Source of the DNA: Candidatus Heimdallarchaeota archaeon AB_125
Lineage (GTDB): Archaea > Asgardarchaeota > Heimdallarchaeia > Heimdallarchaeales > Heimdallarchaeaceae
DNA length: 10,661 bases
Reading direction: 5' to 3'
Assembly: GCA_001940755.1 (NCBI GenBank)
Contig: MEHH01000069.1
Span: 1 to 10,661 of the forward strand
Part shown: positions 1 to 5,954 of the stretch, one piece after another
How the letters are laid out: each line of letters begins with the position of its first letter
Numbering within the stretch: the first letter of the stretch is position 1
Program-made: the position numbers and the translations under genes
Notes under the pieces: model-generated
The model's input: only the letters and a program-made list of their open reading frames with translations
Database searches by the model: none
Told to the model about the DNA's origin: nothing

Positions 1-1
1 G

Positions 2-325
2 GATGGACCCTTTGCGTTTGTTGTCGATACAGGAGCTGGAGGAACAACTATTGCAAAGAACTTGTACGAAAAACTTGACCTTCCTCTAAGCGATATGATG
101 GTTAAAGCAGTAGGAATCCACGGGGCTCAGGAGACACGAATAGCTATAATCGACAAGTTAACTGTTTCATCTAATACTTACGAGAATATCAATGCAGTCA
201 TAATAGATGAAAGCATAATTGGCCCAAAAGGTAAGTTAATCGAAAATGGTATTTTAGGCTTCAATATTTTCAAAAATCGAGAATTGATTGTAGATTATCT
301 AAACCAAACTTGTGCCATTGTTTAA
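2..325 (+). CDS. Retropepsin-like aspartyl protease, C-terminal part (5' end outside window)
   Basis: The frame is open from base 2 and ends at TAA 323-325, giving 107 visible residues; the N-terminus lies upstream of the window. The first residues read FVVDTGAGGTTI, the catalytic Asp-Thr-Gly motif of single-domain aspartyl proteases, with hydrophobic residues before it. Near the end, GILGFNIFKNRELIVDY matches the hydrophobic-hydrophobic-Gly element and following strand that close the retropepsin fold. Such proteases act as homodimers, each subunit giving one DTG; no second DTG is visible. The substrate is unknown. The spacing to the next gene is 20 nt, so the two are probably co-transcribed. 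A TTG at base 62 opens a shorter frame, but the catalytic motif lies upstream of it, so 62 is not the true start. The fold is fairly sure; the physiological role is not known. Confidence 0.8.
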   Translation, partial: DGPFAFVVDTGAGGTTIAKNLYEKLDLPLSDMMVKAVGIHGAQETRIAIIDKLTVSSNTYENINAVIIDESIIGPKGKLIENGILGFNIFKNRELIVDYLNQTCAIV

Positions 326-330
326 TTAAA

Positions 331-334
331 GGAG
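331..334 (+). promoter_or_regulatory. Shine-Dalgarno GGAG deciding the TTG start at 346
   Basis: AAAGGAGAG lies just after the protease stop and about 11 nt before TTG 346-348. It is the best ribosome-binding match in this part of the window. It favours 346 over the upstream in-frame TTG at 310, which lies inside the protease gene and has no such site. Confidence 0.65.
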
Positions 335-345
335 AGAATAGTATA

Positions 346-1035
346 TTGACTGCTCTAAATCTGGAAAAACAACTTGATCGAATCCCTCTACTTACAAGAA
401 TAATTAACTCAGAATCTTGTTTGTTAATCTATTCTTATTTATCTCTCTATGGTAAAACAACTCCAGCAGAACTACGACACAGAGTTGATCTTAGCAAAGC
501 GACGATTTTTAGAAATCTTGCTCTCTTAGCAGAAGCTGAAATTATAGCAAAAGAAGTGGATGATCATATCCTAGATAAAAGATATCAGTTGGAGTATTAT
601 ATTTCTGAAACTCTTGCAGATTTCAGCAAATTTTCATTTTCAGAGGATTTGAAGAAATATGCACAATCGCAAGGAAAATTAGATGTTCTAAATGATTGGT
701 TATCCCAATTAGAGTTTCTTCCTCTAACTCTTAATCAATTCACTTCGCAATTAATGATTTCAACTTGCGAACAGCACTCACCTTCTAATGGGATAGAAGT
801 TCAAGCAATAAAAACACTCATTTTTCGCTTGAAAGAAGAAGAGAACTATCCTGAATTCCATAAAAAACTGATGGAATTTTTAGTGGAGATAGATCAAAAC
901 CATTCTGATAAAAGAAACATGAAAGAAGCAATGAAAAATCCCGTTGCAATTTCTATAAGTGTAGTCGCTTATGGTGCTGGTCCTGATATTGAATGCGAAG
1001 AATATGTTGTAAAAGAGATTAGAAAAGAGATATAG
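346..1035 (+). CDS. Winged-helix transcriptional regulator (unassigned family)
   Basis: A 229-residue soluble protein starting at TTG 346, chosen for the GGAG at 331-334. Residues about 23-85 form a winged-helix: ESCLLIYSYLSLYGKTTPAEL (first helices), then LSKATIFRNLALLAEAEII as the recognition helix and hinge, and a wing ending in YQLEYYIS. This resembles ArsR/MarR/TrmB-type archaeal regulators, which bind promoter DNA as dimers. The C-terminal 140 residues are mostly helical, carry many charged residues, and match no ligand-binding domain I recognise. It follows the aspartyl protease gene by 20 nt, so the pair probably forms an operon. The effector and targets cannot be read from the sequence. 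An alternative start at TTG 310 would add 12 residues and overlap the protease gene. Confidence 0.75.
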   Translation: MTALNLEKQLDRIPLLTRIINSESCLLIYSYLSLYGKTTPAELRHRVDLSKATIFRNLALLAEAEIIAKEVDDHILDKRYQLEYYISETLADFSKFSFSEDLKKYAQSQGKLDVLNDWLSQLEFLPLTLNQFTSQLMISTCEQHSPSNGIEVQAIKTLIFRLKEEENYPEFHKKLMEFLVEIDQNHSDKRNMKEAMKNPVAISISVVAYGAGPDIECEEYVVKEIRKEI

Positions 1036-1127
1036 TATATGGTTCATAATTTTATGTTTCAAAAGCTTAGTTTCTCAAATTTTGATAGCAGACATGTTTA
1101 TTAGAGACATTTGATTAATTGTAGAAT

Positions 1128-2456
1128 ATGCAATTAAAATGGAAAAGAATTACAAAAAGAACAATTCTTATGCTTTTAGCTTGCTTTCTTATTACTTCTT
1201 TAACTCAATCTTCAACAATTTTGATTGCTGAGAATGATACTAATTATGATTTAAGTACTATTAATTATATTGACAGTGGTCCTATAATAATTAACAATGA
1301 TGCAGATCTACTCAGTGCTCAAAATGGTGGAGATGGATCCTCTGGAAATCCATACCTTATAAGTAATTACAACATTACCGCTCCCACAAATAATGGTATC
1401 TACATCACAGGTACAACTCTATATTTCAAAATAGAAACTAATCTTATTCAAGCTTCCGACACTGGAATAGTAATTGATACTGTTGCTGTTGGAACTGCAT
1501 TAGTTACCCAAAATATTGTGATTTCTTCTGATATAGGTATTAAGGTTCTAGATACTCCTAACATTTTAATCTCATTTAACAATTGTACTTTGAATGCTAA
1601 CCAAGGAATCTATCTTGATGGTTCTCCTCATTGTGAAGTACTTAACAATACTTGCAATAATAATTGGTGGGGAGTTGGTATCTATAATTCGAATAATTGT
1701 ACTGTTAGTAACAATACTGCTTCTTATAATGAATATGGTATGGAATTTGACACTTCTGAATCAGCATGGATAGAACAGAATACAGTTACATCTAATACAA
1801 ATGAGGGGATCTACCTTAACAATCCGTGTCATTATTCAACCTTTACAAAAAATTATTGCTATGAAAATTTTATAGGAATAAGTATTGATGATTCAAATGA
1901 AGTGTCAGTAATTGATAATACTTGTATAGCTCATGGTGGAGAGGCATTATACATTCTTAGATCAAATTATCCATTGGCTACACTGAATACCTTATCTTTT
2001 GCAGATACTGGATTAGCTATATCCAGAGTTGAAAATGGAACATTTTCTAACAATATTATTCGAAACAGTACCTTTGGTATATCTGCAGTCTTTGCTGAAT
2101 CAAATGAATTCTACTATAATCTAATTAAAGACAATGATGACTATGGGATATACCTAAGCTCCGATTGTTACTATAATACTATTCATCATAACGCTTTCAT
2201 TAATAATCAAGGTTCATCTTCTCAAGCTTATGATGCTGAAAGCCAAAATATTTTCTATGACACAAATCTTTTAGAAGGCAACTATTGGGATGATTGGTTT
2301 TCTGGTAATTATCAAATTGATGGAGGGGCTAACGAAGATCCTTATCCATTAAATGCTAATCCTATTATTTCAGAATTTAATATTATAAGCATAATTGTGT
2401 GGCTATTTCTAATAATTTCAACACTCTCTATTGTTAGTGTTTTCCGCAAGAAGTAG
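1128..2456 (+). CDS. Secreted, membrane-anchored NosD-like right-handed beta-helix protein
   Basis: A 442-residue surface protein. Residues 1-34 are a signal peptide with a basic start (KWKRITKR) and a hydrophobic core (TILMLLACFLITSL). Residues about 52-84 (a GDGSSGNPYLISNYNI element) form the entry typical of archaeal NosD-like proteins. Residues about 90-375 are degenerate 20-25-residue parallel beta-helix repeats rich in NNT, NCT and GIYL; many are N-x-S/T sequons and are probably glycosylated. The motif GNYWDDW at 384-390 followed by DEDPYPL-like residues closes the helix, as in the NosD/periplasmic copper-binding repeat family. Residues 417-437 are a transmembrane anchor ending in FRKK. 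The protein should therefore sit outside the cell, anchored by its C-terminus. The ligand is unknown; a copper role should not be assumed, because no nitrous oxide reductase gene is nearby. It is a single gene, 92 nt after the regulator. Confidence 0.85.
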   Translation: MQLKWKRITKRTILMLLACFLITSLTQSSTILIAENDTNYDLSTINYIDSGPIIINNDADLLSAQNGGDGSSGNPYLISNYNITAPTNNGIYITGTTLYFKIETNLIQASDTGIVIDTVAVGTALVTQNIVISSDIGIKVLDTPNILISFNNCTLNANQGIYLDGSPHCEVLNNTCNNNWWGVGIYNSNNCTVSNNTASYNEYGMEFDTSESAWIEQNTVTSNTNEGIYLNNPCHYSTFTKNYCYENFIGISIDDSNEVSVIDNTCIAHGGEALYILRSNYPLATLNTLSFADTGLAISRVENGTFSNNIIRNSTFGISAVFAESNEFYYNLIKDNDDYGIYLSSDCYYNTIHHNAFINNQGSSSQAYDAESQNIFYDTNLLEGNYWDDWFSGNYQIDGGANEDPYPLNANPIISEFNIISIIVWLFLIISTLSIVSVFRKK

Positions 2457-2464
2457 TATCACTA

Positions 2465-2482
2465 TTTCTTTATTCTTTTTTT
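2465..2482 (+). terminator. T-rich terminator after the beta-helix gene
   Basis: Nine bases after the stop, the + strand runs TTTCTTTATTC followed by seven T. Archaeal RNA polymerase terminates at such U-rich tracts without needing a hairpin. The rest of the convergent gap (2483-2547) shows no gene and no equally strong T-tract on the - strand. Confidence 0.5.
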
Positions 2483-2547
2483 ACATTAGAATTCATCTTT
2501 TAGTTCTCTACTAATTTCAACAAATCATTCGAATTCTTAATGGATAT

Positions 2548-4002
2548 TCACACTATACTCTCTTCAATAATCTCTTTGAGTTCTTTGTTAGAAACAGGTT
2601 TCTGTAGGAGCTGGATTCCTTTGGGAACTTTCATTGAAGGGAATCCAGTAATAGCTATAATTTTAGCACTTTCATCCTTACTTCTAATCTCATTAATAAG
2701 TTCAATTCCACTCATTATTGGCATAACTAAATCTGTTATTATCAAACTAATTTCATCATTATAAACTTGCAAAGCTTCTATTCCGTTTGTAGCTGTAACT
2801 ACATCAAAACCCTGGTATTCCATAGCTGTTCTTGTTATCTCTCTAACATCATCATCATCTTCAACAAGTAGAATTTTGACTCTTTTGTCTAATTTCGTTT
2901 GAGTTATTTCTTCTCTGATTATCGGCTTTCCAGTATATTCTGGGAGAAAAATGTTTGTTTCTGTACCTATCCCTTGTGTACTATCTATGTAGATGTAACC
3001 TCTATGTTGTCTTACGATTCCATATACTTGTGATAAACCTAATCCTATACCTTGTCCAAAAGGTTTAGATGTGACAAATGGGTTGAATATTTCTTTCTTT
3101 AATTCTTCTTCTATCCCAATTCCATTATCTATGACAGATAATTTCACATAGTTATTTCTTCTAATGTAAGTTTTCTCAAAATCTCTCACTTCACCAAAAC
3201 TGACTCTTGATATAGAAAGATCAATCTCTCCCCCATCTAGTAAAGCATCTTTGGAATTGAATACCAGATTTAGAATAACTTGTTGTAATTGAGTTTCATC
3301 AATTTTTACAGATAAATCTTCAGCTGAGAGACTTAGAAGAATTTCACTAGGTAATAAAAGTCGAAGCATTTGAGTCATTTCTATCGCAAAATCTGCAATC
3401 TTAACAGATTTCTCAAAACTAAAGGGATTCCCACTATAATCTAAGATTTGTCTGACAAGTTCTCCACCCTTAAGAGTTTGTTTTTCAATAATCTCAAGTA
3501 TTTTTATTGAATGATCATCATAGATATTACCTTTAATCAGCTCAATTCCTCCATTGATAACTGCCATTATATTGTTGAAATTATGAGCAATACCTCCAGC
3601 AAATCTACCTAAAGAAGCAAATTTGATATCATTAAGACTCTGTTGTTTCACACCAATATCTCTAGCTATTGCTAAAATGAATCTATCTTCATTCATTTCT
3701 AGAATCTGAGCGTTTATATCAAAAACTACATGCTTTCCATGTTTTGTTTTAAATTTGCGTTCAAATGAATACTGACCAACTGAGTTGATTTTATCAATAA
3801 TTTTATCAAAGGTTTGATCTTCTGAGATATCTATATCTTCAAGAGTTAACTCAAGTAACTCTTCTTTAGAGAAACCTAGTTTAACACATGCTGCTGTGTT
3901 AACATCAACAATTTTAGAAAACTTTCCAACACTTTCTAACCGAATTAGAAATATTGGATCATTTGCATACTCAAACATATACTTGTATTTGTTCCCAACC
4001 AT
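2548..4002 (-). CDS. Soluble hybrid histidine kinase: PAS, HisKA, HATPase and receiver domains
   Basis: A 484-residue protein. Residues 5-118 are a PAS sensor (YANDPIFLI ... VDVNTAACVKLGFSKEELL). Residues 127-190 are the dimerisation/phosphoacceptor domain, with H140 in GGIAHNFNNIM, the bacterial-type H-box common in hybrid kinases. Residues 235-356 are the ATP-binding domain: N-box N245 and N249, DNGIG at 292-296, F-box around F306, and GQGIGLGL at 316-323. Residues 375-484 are a receiver with the acidic cluster E381/D382-D384, phosphoacceptor D424 in ITDLVMP, T452 and K468. No signal peptide or membrane segment is visible, so it should sense an intracellular signal through PAS. It has no DNA-binding output of its own; H140 could pass phosphate to D424 or to another protein. 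It is the last gene of the - strand cluster. Archaeal hybrid kinases of this architecture are generally thought to derive from bacteria. Confidence 0.92.
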   Translation of the reverse strand: MVGNKYKYMFEYANDPIFLIRLESVGKFSKIVDVNTAACVKLGFSKEELLELTLEDIDISEDQTFDKIIDKINSVGQYSFERKFKTKHGKHVVFDINAQILEMNEDRFILAIARDIGVKQQSLNDIKFASLGRFAGGIAHNFNNIMAVINGGIELIKGNIYDDHSIKILEIIEKQTLKGGELVRQILDYSGNPFSFEKSVKIADFAIEMTQMLRLLLPSEILLSLSAEDLSVKIDETQLQQVILNLVFNSKDALLDGGEIDLSISRVSFGEVRDFEKTYIRRNNYVKLSVIDNGIGIEEELKKEIFNPFVTSKPFGQGIGLGLSQVYGIVRQHRGYIYIDSTQGIGTETNIFLPEYTGKPIIREEITQTKLDKRVKILLVEDDDDVREITRTAMEYQGFDVVTATNGIEALQVYNDEISLIITDLVMPIMSGIELINEIRSKDESAKIIAITGFPSMKVPKGIQLLQKPVSNKELKEIIEESIV

Positions 4003-4005
4003 AAT

Positions 4006-4011
4006 CTCACC
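4006..4011 (-). promoter_or_regulatory. Shine-Dalgarno GGTGAG for the hybrid kinase
   Basis: On the - strand GGTGAG lies 3 nt before the ATG at 4002. It matches the anti-Shine-Dalgarno end of archaeal 16S rRNA and supports this start, although the spacing is short. Confidence 0.5.
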
Positions 4012-4019
4012 AACCTGTG

Positions 4020-4034
4020 GGATCTTAGAGATCC
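4020..4034. repeat. Inverted repeat GGATCT-TAG-AGATCC in the kinase leader
   Basis: Perfect 6-bp arms surround a 3-nt centre in the 78-nt gap between the Lrp-like gene and the kinase gene. It lies downstream of a possible TATA box (4065-4072) and upstream of the kinase ribosome-binding site. It could be a dimeric-regulator operator. There is no T-tract, so a terminator is less likely. Arms this short can arise by chance. Confidence 0.35.
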
Positions 4035-4064
4035 TTTCAGTTGATTTGGTTTGACCCCTTGCTC

Positions 4065-4072
4065 TTAATATA
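4065..4072 (-). promoter_or_regulatory. Possible TATA box for the hybrid kinase
   Basis: On the - strand TATATTAA lies directly after the stop of the Lrp-like gene. It would place transcription start near 4043-4046, leaving about 40 nt of leader that includes the inverted repeat at 4020-4034. The window is AT-rich, so such matches occur by chance and co-transcription with the upstream genes remains possible. Confidence 0.3.
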
Positions 4073-4080
4073 CCTCAATT

Positions 4081-5313
4081 TTATCCTGAAATTGAACTTA
4101 CTCTTCTAAACATATTTTTTGATATATCATCTTTTATACTTTTTATTGGTTCTGTAATCATCCACTCTTTGTCATCACGCATTTTGTGATTGATTATATC
4201 ATAATTATGAACATAAAATCTATACTTCATAGCATTCGATTCAAAACTATCTATGAGATAGACTGAAAACTTCTCAAAATTATCCCTTAGATAATAAGCA
4301 AATTTTGTTAAGTAATATGGAGGTAGAGATATGGAAATGAGCATATCTCTACCAAGTTCTTCCACATAAATGTAGAAAGGTGGTCTTATTGTTCTCAATA
4401 AAGTGAACAATCTTAACTTTTCTTCCTTAGGTACATCATGTATTATGTATAAAAGGCGTACAAACATCTCGAAGTATTTCCTATTAACTCCAAGCCAATA
4501 ACTCTCAATATGGTTATCAACAATTGAGTGATACTTCTTCTTGAAATCCAAATAGATAGCATTTTCTGATCTGTCTTCTGCGAAGAACTCCTTTAAATAA
4601 GGTCTAAAACCTCTCGGAAGACTATAGAATGCATCTTTATCACTTGGTAATTTTAGATAATTCTGATATTTCTTTAATAACTCTGTAATTGGAATTCGCA
4701 TATTAGTTGTGATATCTCTCAATATGAGTAACTCAATTGGATGAAATTCTAGGGAGTTCGATGTGAACTCCCTCCCTAGATTTTCAACCTGTTTATCTTC
4801 AACACTTTGAGAGAAATAACCTACAATATCAAATTCCTCTGAATCAATTATATTATCAAGCAAAGGATTAACATGAAGAATTCTATTCTTGGAAGAAGTG
4901 TAAATGAAGAACTTCTTACAAAAATCTCTTTGTTGTAAGATTTCGAAAAATGTAGTAAGATTGTTGTAAGAACCTGCAGGTATGTCAAAGATTGCAAATA
5001 AACCATAATCTGATCCAAACAATCTGTGTCTGGATATAGTATATGGATGTAAATCACAAGATAGTTCTAATTTTTTAATGTCGATTATTGAATTAACAAT
5101 AAATATGACTACGTATCTTTCCAAGAGTAAACTTTCAGGATTTAAACTTGAATGAACCTCGTAAATAATCTCTTTCTTCTTTAATTCTTCAAATCTTCTG
5201 GAAAAAGTTTGAGTAGAAACACTAAGTACTTTAGCTAACTCACTGAAGGATTTGAGCGGATTATTCTCTAAAAGATGTAATATATCTCGTAGTTCATTTG
5301 GAAATCCCTTCAT
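4081..5313 (-). CDS. Long Lrp/AsnC-like regulator with apparent internal duplication
   Basis: With the ATG at 5313 the protein has 410 residues, more than twice the usual ~150 of Lrp/AsnC. Residues about 5-50 are an AsnC-type helix-turn-helix (ELRDILHLLENN ... FSELAKVLSVSTQTFSRRFEELKKKEII). Residues about 65-150 resemble the alpha/beta effector (RAM/ACT-like) domain, including HPYTISRHRLFGSDYGLFAIFDIP. The second half seems to repeat the plan. A helical segment begins at FHPIELLILRDITTNMRIPITELLKKYQ (about 190-218), and a region at about 283-356 (FVRLLYIIHDVP ... MLISISLPPYYLTKFAYYL) again looks like an alpha/beta effector. The ATG is preferred because GTGAT, a ribosome-binding match, lies 4 nt before it; that same GTG at 5322 is the alternative start, adding three residues. 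It sits 39 nt after the secreted-protein gene and is probably co-transcribed with it. DNA targets and ligand are unknown. The duplication is my reading of spacing and pattern, not an alignment. Confidence 0.8.
   Translation of the reverse strand: MKGFPNELRDILHLLENNPLKSFSELAKVLSVSTQTFSRRFEELKKKEIIYEVHSSLNPESLLLERYVVIFIVNSIIDIKKLELSCDLHPYTISRHRLFGSDYGLFAIFDIPAGSYNNLTTFFEILQQRDFCKKFFIYTSSKNRILHVNPLLDNIIDSEEFDIVGYFSQSVEDKQVENLGREFTSNSLEFHPIELLILRDITTNMRIPITELLKKYQNYLKLPSDKDAFYSLPRGFRPYLKEFFAEDRSENAIYLDFKKKYHSIVDNHIESYWLGVNRKYFEMFVRLLYIIHDVPKEEKLRLFTLLRTIRPPFYIYVEELGRDMLISISLPPYYLTKFAYYLRDNFEKFSVYLIDSFESNAMKYRFYVHNYDIINHKMRDDKEWMITEPIKSIKDDISKNMFRRVSSISG
4743..4785. repeat. Strong imperfect hairpin inside the Lrp-like gene
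   Basis: AGGGAGTTC (4751-4759), a 5-nt loop, then GAACTCCCT (4765-4773) form a perfect 9-bp stem. The symmetry extends outwards: TCTAGGGAGTTC on the left matches GAACTCCC-TAGA on the right if a 4-nt TCCC duplication is looped out, and flanking GAAAT/ATTTTC adds more pairing. In the - strand gene it encodes the linker between the two halves of the regulator. No other copy is visible in the window. Confidence 0.6.
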
Positions 5314-5317
5314 TTGT

Positions 5318-5322
5318 ATCAC
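5318..5322 (-). promoter_or_regulatory. Shine-Dalgarno GTGAT deciding the ATG start at 5313
   Basis: GTGAT on the - strand lies 4 nt before the ATG and pairs with the archaeal 16S 3' end. This makes the GTG more likely part of the ribosome site than a start codon. Confidence 0.4.
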
Positions 5323-5361
5323 TAAACTAGGTGTTTCTGTTCATTTTATTATTTTTTCTAT

Positions 5362-5838
5362 CTAAGGACCTGGAAGGAGTCCTCCACCGGGTGGATAGTC
5401 TCCATCTCCTCCTGGAGGATCAAATGCTATTGCATCAACCATGTGTTTGACTTTTCCATCGTTTAGAACATCAAAGATGACTTTGAGAACATACCAACCA
5501 CTTTCATTTGCAACATTGATGTAATATAACTTGTATAACACTTCTGTAACTGTATGAACGTGATTGTCTCTAAATATCTTATAGAGCAGATTTCCATGGA
5601 AATACAGAGATGCATCAATAGTGAGATAATTAACTCCTTCATACATCTTAAGTAGTACTTCAGCATAGACATCATCCATCCTTCCATCATCATCTAAATC
5701 GCAGTACTCAGCATGCAGAATTTTTACGCCTATTTGAGAGGCTTCTGCAGGGAAACAGCAAAGAAATAACATAGATGTTGCTAGCAAGATCATTACTGTG
5801 ACTTTACTTTTCAGTTTGACCACCAATATACTATTCAT
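5362..5838 (-). CDS. Small secreted protein with calcium-loop-like motif and Pro/Gly-rich tail
   Basis: A 158-residue protein not assigned to a named family. Residues 8-29 are a signal sequence (KLKSK then VTVMILLATSMLFLCCF), with a signal-peptidase site after A33 in P-A-E-A. The mature part begins with a strand and the motif DLDDDGRMDD at 47-56, the Asp-rich pattern of EF-hand, dockerin and thrombospondin-type calcium loops. A beta-rich region follows (YLTIDASLYFHGNLLYKIF ... GWYVLKVIFDVLNDGK). The last 20 residues are Pro, Gly and Asp rich (DPPGGDGDYPPGGG). No C-terminal membrane anchor is present, so it is probably released or held by another wall protein. It is the first gene of a - strand trio with the Lrp-like regulator and hybrid kinase. 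TTG 5826 or GTG 5823 are alternative starts that still give a good signal peptide; a TATA-like site at 5843-5852 is too close for the ATG at 5838 but fits a leaderless start near 5823. Confidence 0.72.
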   Translation of the reverse strand: MNSILVVKLKSKVTVMILLATSMLFLCCFPAEASQIGVKILHAEYCDLDDDGRMDDVYAEVLLKMYEGVNYLTIDASLYFHGNLLYKIFRDNHVHTVTEVLYKLYYINVANESGWYVLKVIFDVLNDGKVKHMVDAIAFDPPGGDGDYPPGGGLLPGP

Positions 5839-5842
5839 TCCA

Positions 5843-5852
5843 TAAAATATAA
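5843..5852 (-). promoter_or_regulatory. Possible TATA box for the secreted-protein operon
   Basis: On the - strand TTATATTTTA lies just upstream of the gene. Transcription would begin near 5822-5825, within the annotated 5' codons. Either the protein starts at GTG 5823 or TTG 5826 on a leaderless message, or this AT-rich string is not the promoter. Confidence 0.3.
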
Positions 5853-5916
5853 GTTTTTTGGAACAGTTGGTCTAATATTTGTTGTTGTTCACAGAGAAAA
5901 TCAGTTTATTTTGTAG

Positions 5917-5951
5917 AAAAAAAAGAAAAAAAGTGAAGAAGAAATCACTTT
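5917..5951 (-). terminator. Hairpin plus T-tract terminator of the acetyltransferase gene
   Basis: Immediately after the stop of the - strand gene, AAAGTGA (read on -, complement of 5945-5951) pairs with TCACTTT (complement of 5930-5936). This is a perfect 7-bp stem with an 8-nt loop. The - strand then continues as 16 bases that are all T except one C. This is the best terminator in the window. The rest of the 5839-5954 gap holds no gene. Confidence 0.7.
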
Positions 5952-5954
5952 ATC

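Noticed and set aside
310..345. TTG at 310 as start of the first winged-helix gene
   Set aside because: It lies within the protease gene, has no ribosome site, and TTG 346 has GGAG at the correct distance.
1036..1127. Search for RNA gene or clear promoter in the gap before the beta-helix gene
   Set aside because: Only AT-rich sequence with no convincing TATA box, hairpin or tRNA-like fold was seen.
1128..2456. Beta-helix protein as a true NosD copper chaperone
   Set aside because: Only the fold and the NYWDDW closing motif are shared; there is no nosZ, nosF or nosY nearby, and such proteins are common archaeal surface proteins of other roles.
2540..2764. 74-codon + strand frame with hydrophobic product
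   Set aside because: It is antisense to the receiver domain of the hybrid kinase, whose catalytic motifs are all clear.
5384..5420. Short palindromic and repeat-like GC-rich sequence near the end of the secreted-protein gene (for example CCACCGGGTGG)
   Set aside because: It is explained by Pro and Gly codons of the low-complexity tail and lies before the stop codon; no T-tract follows on the - strand.
5742..5765. Lipobox in the secreted protein (LFLCC)
   Set aside because: The residues before the cysteines do not fit L-[AS]-[GA]-C, while a clean A-E-A signal-peptidase site follows.
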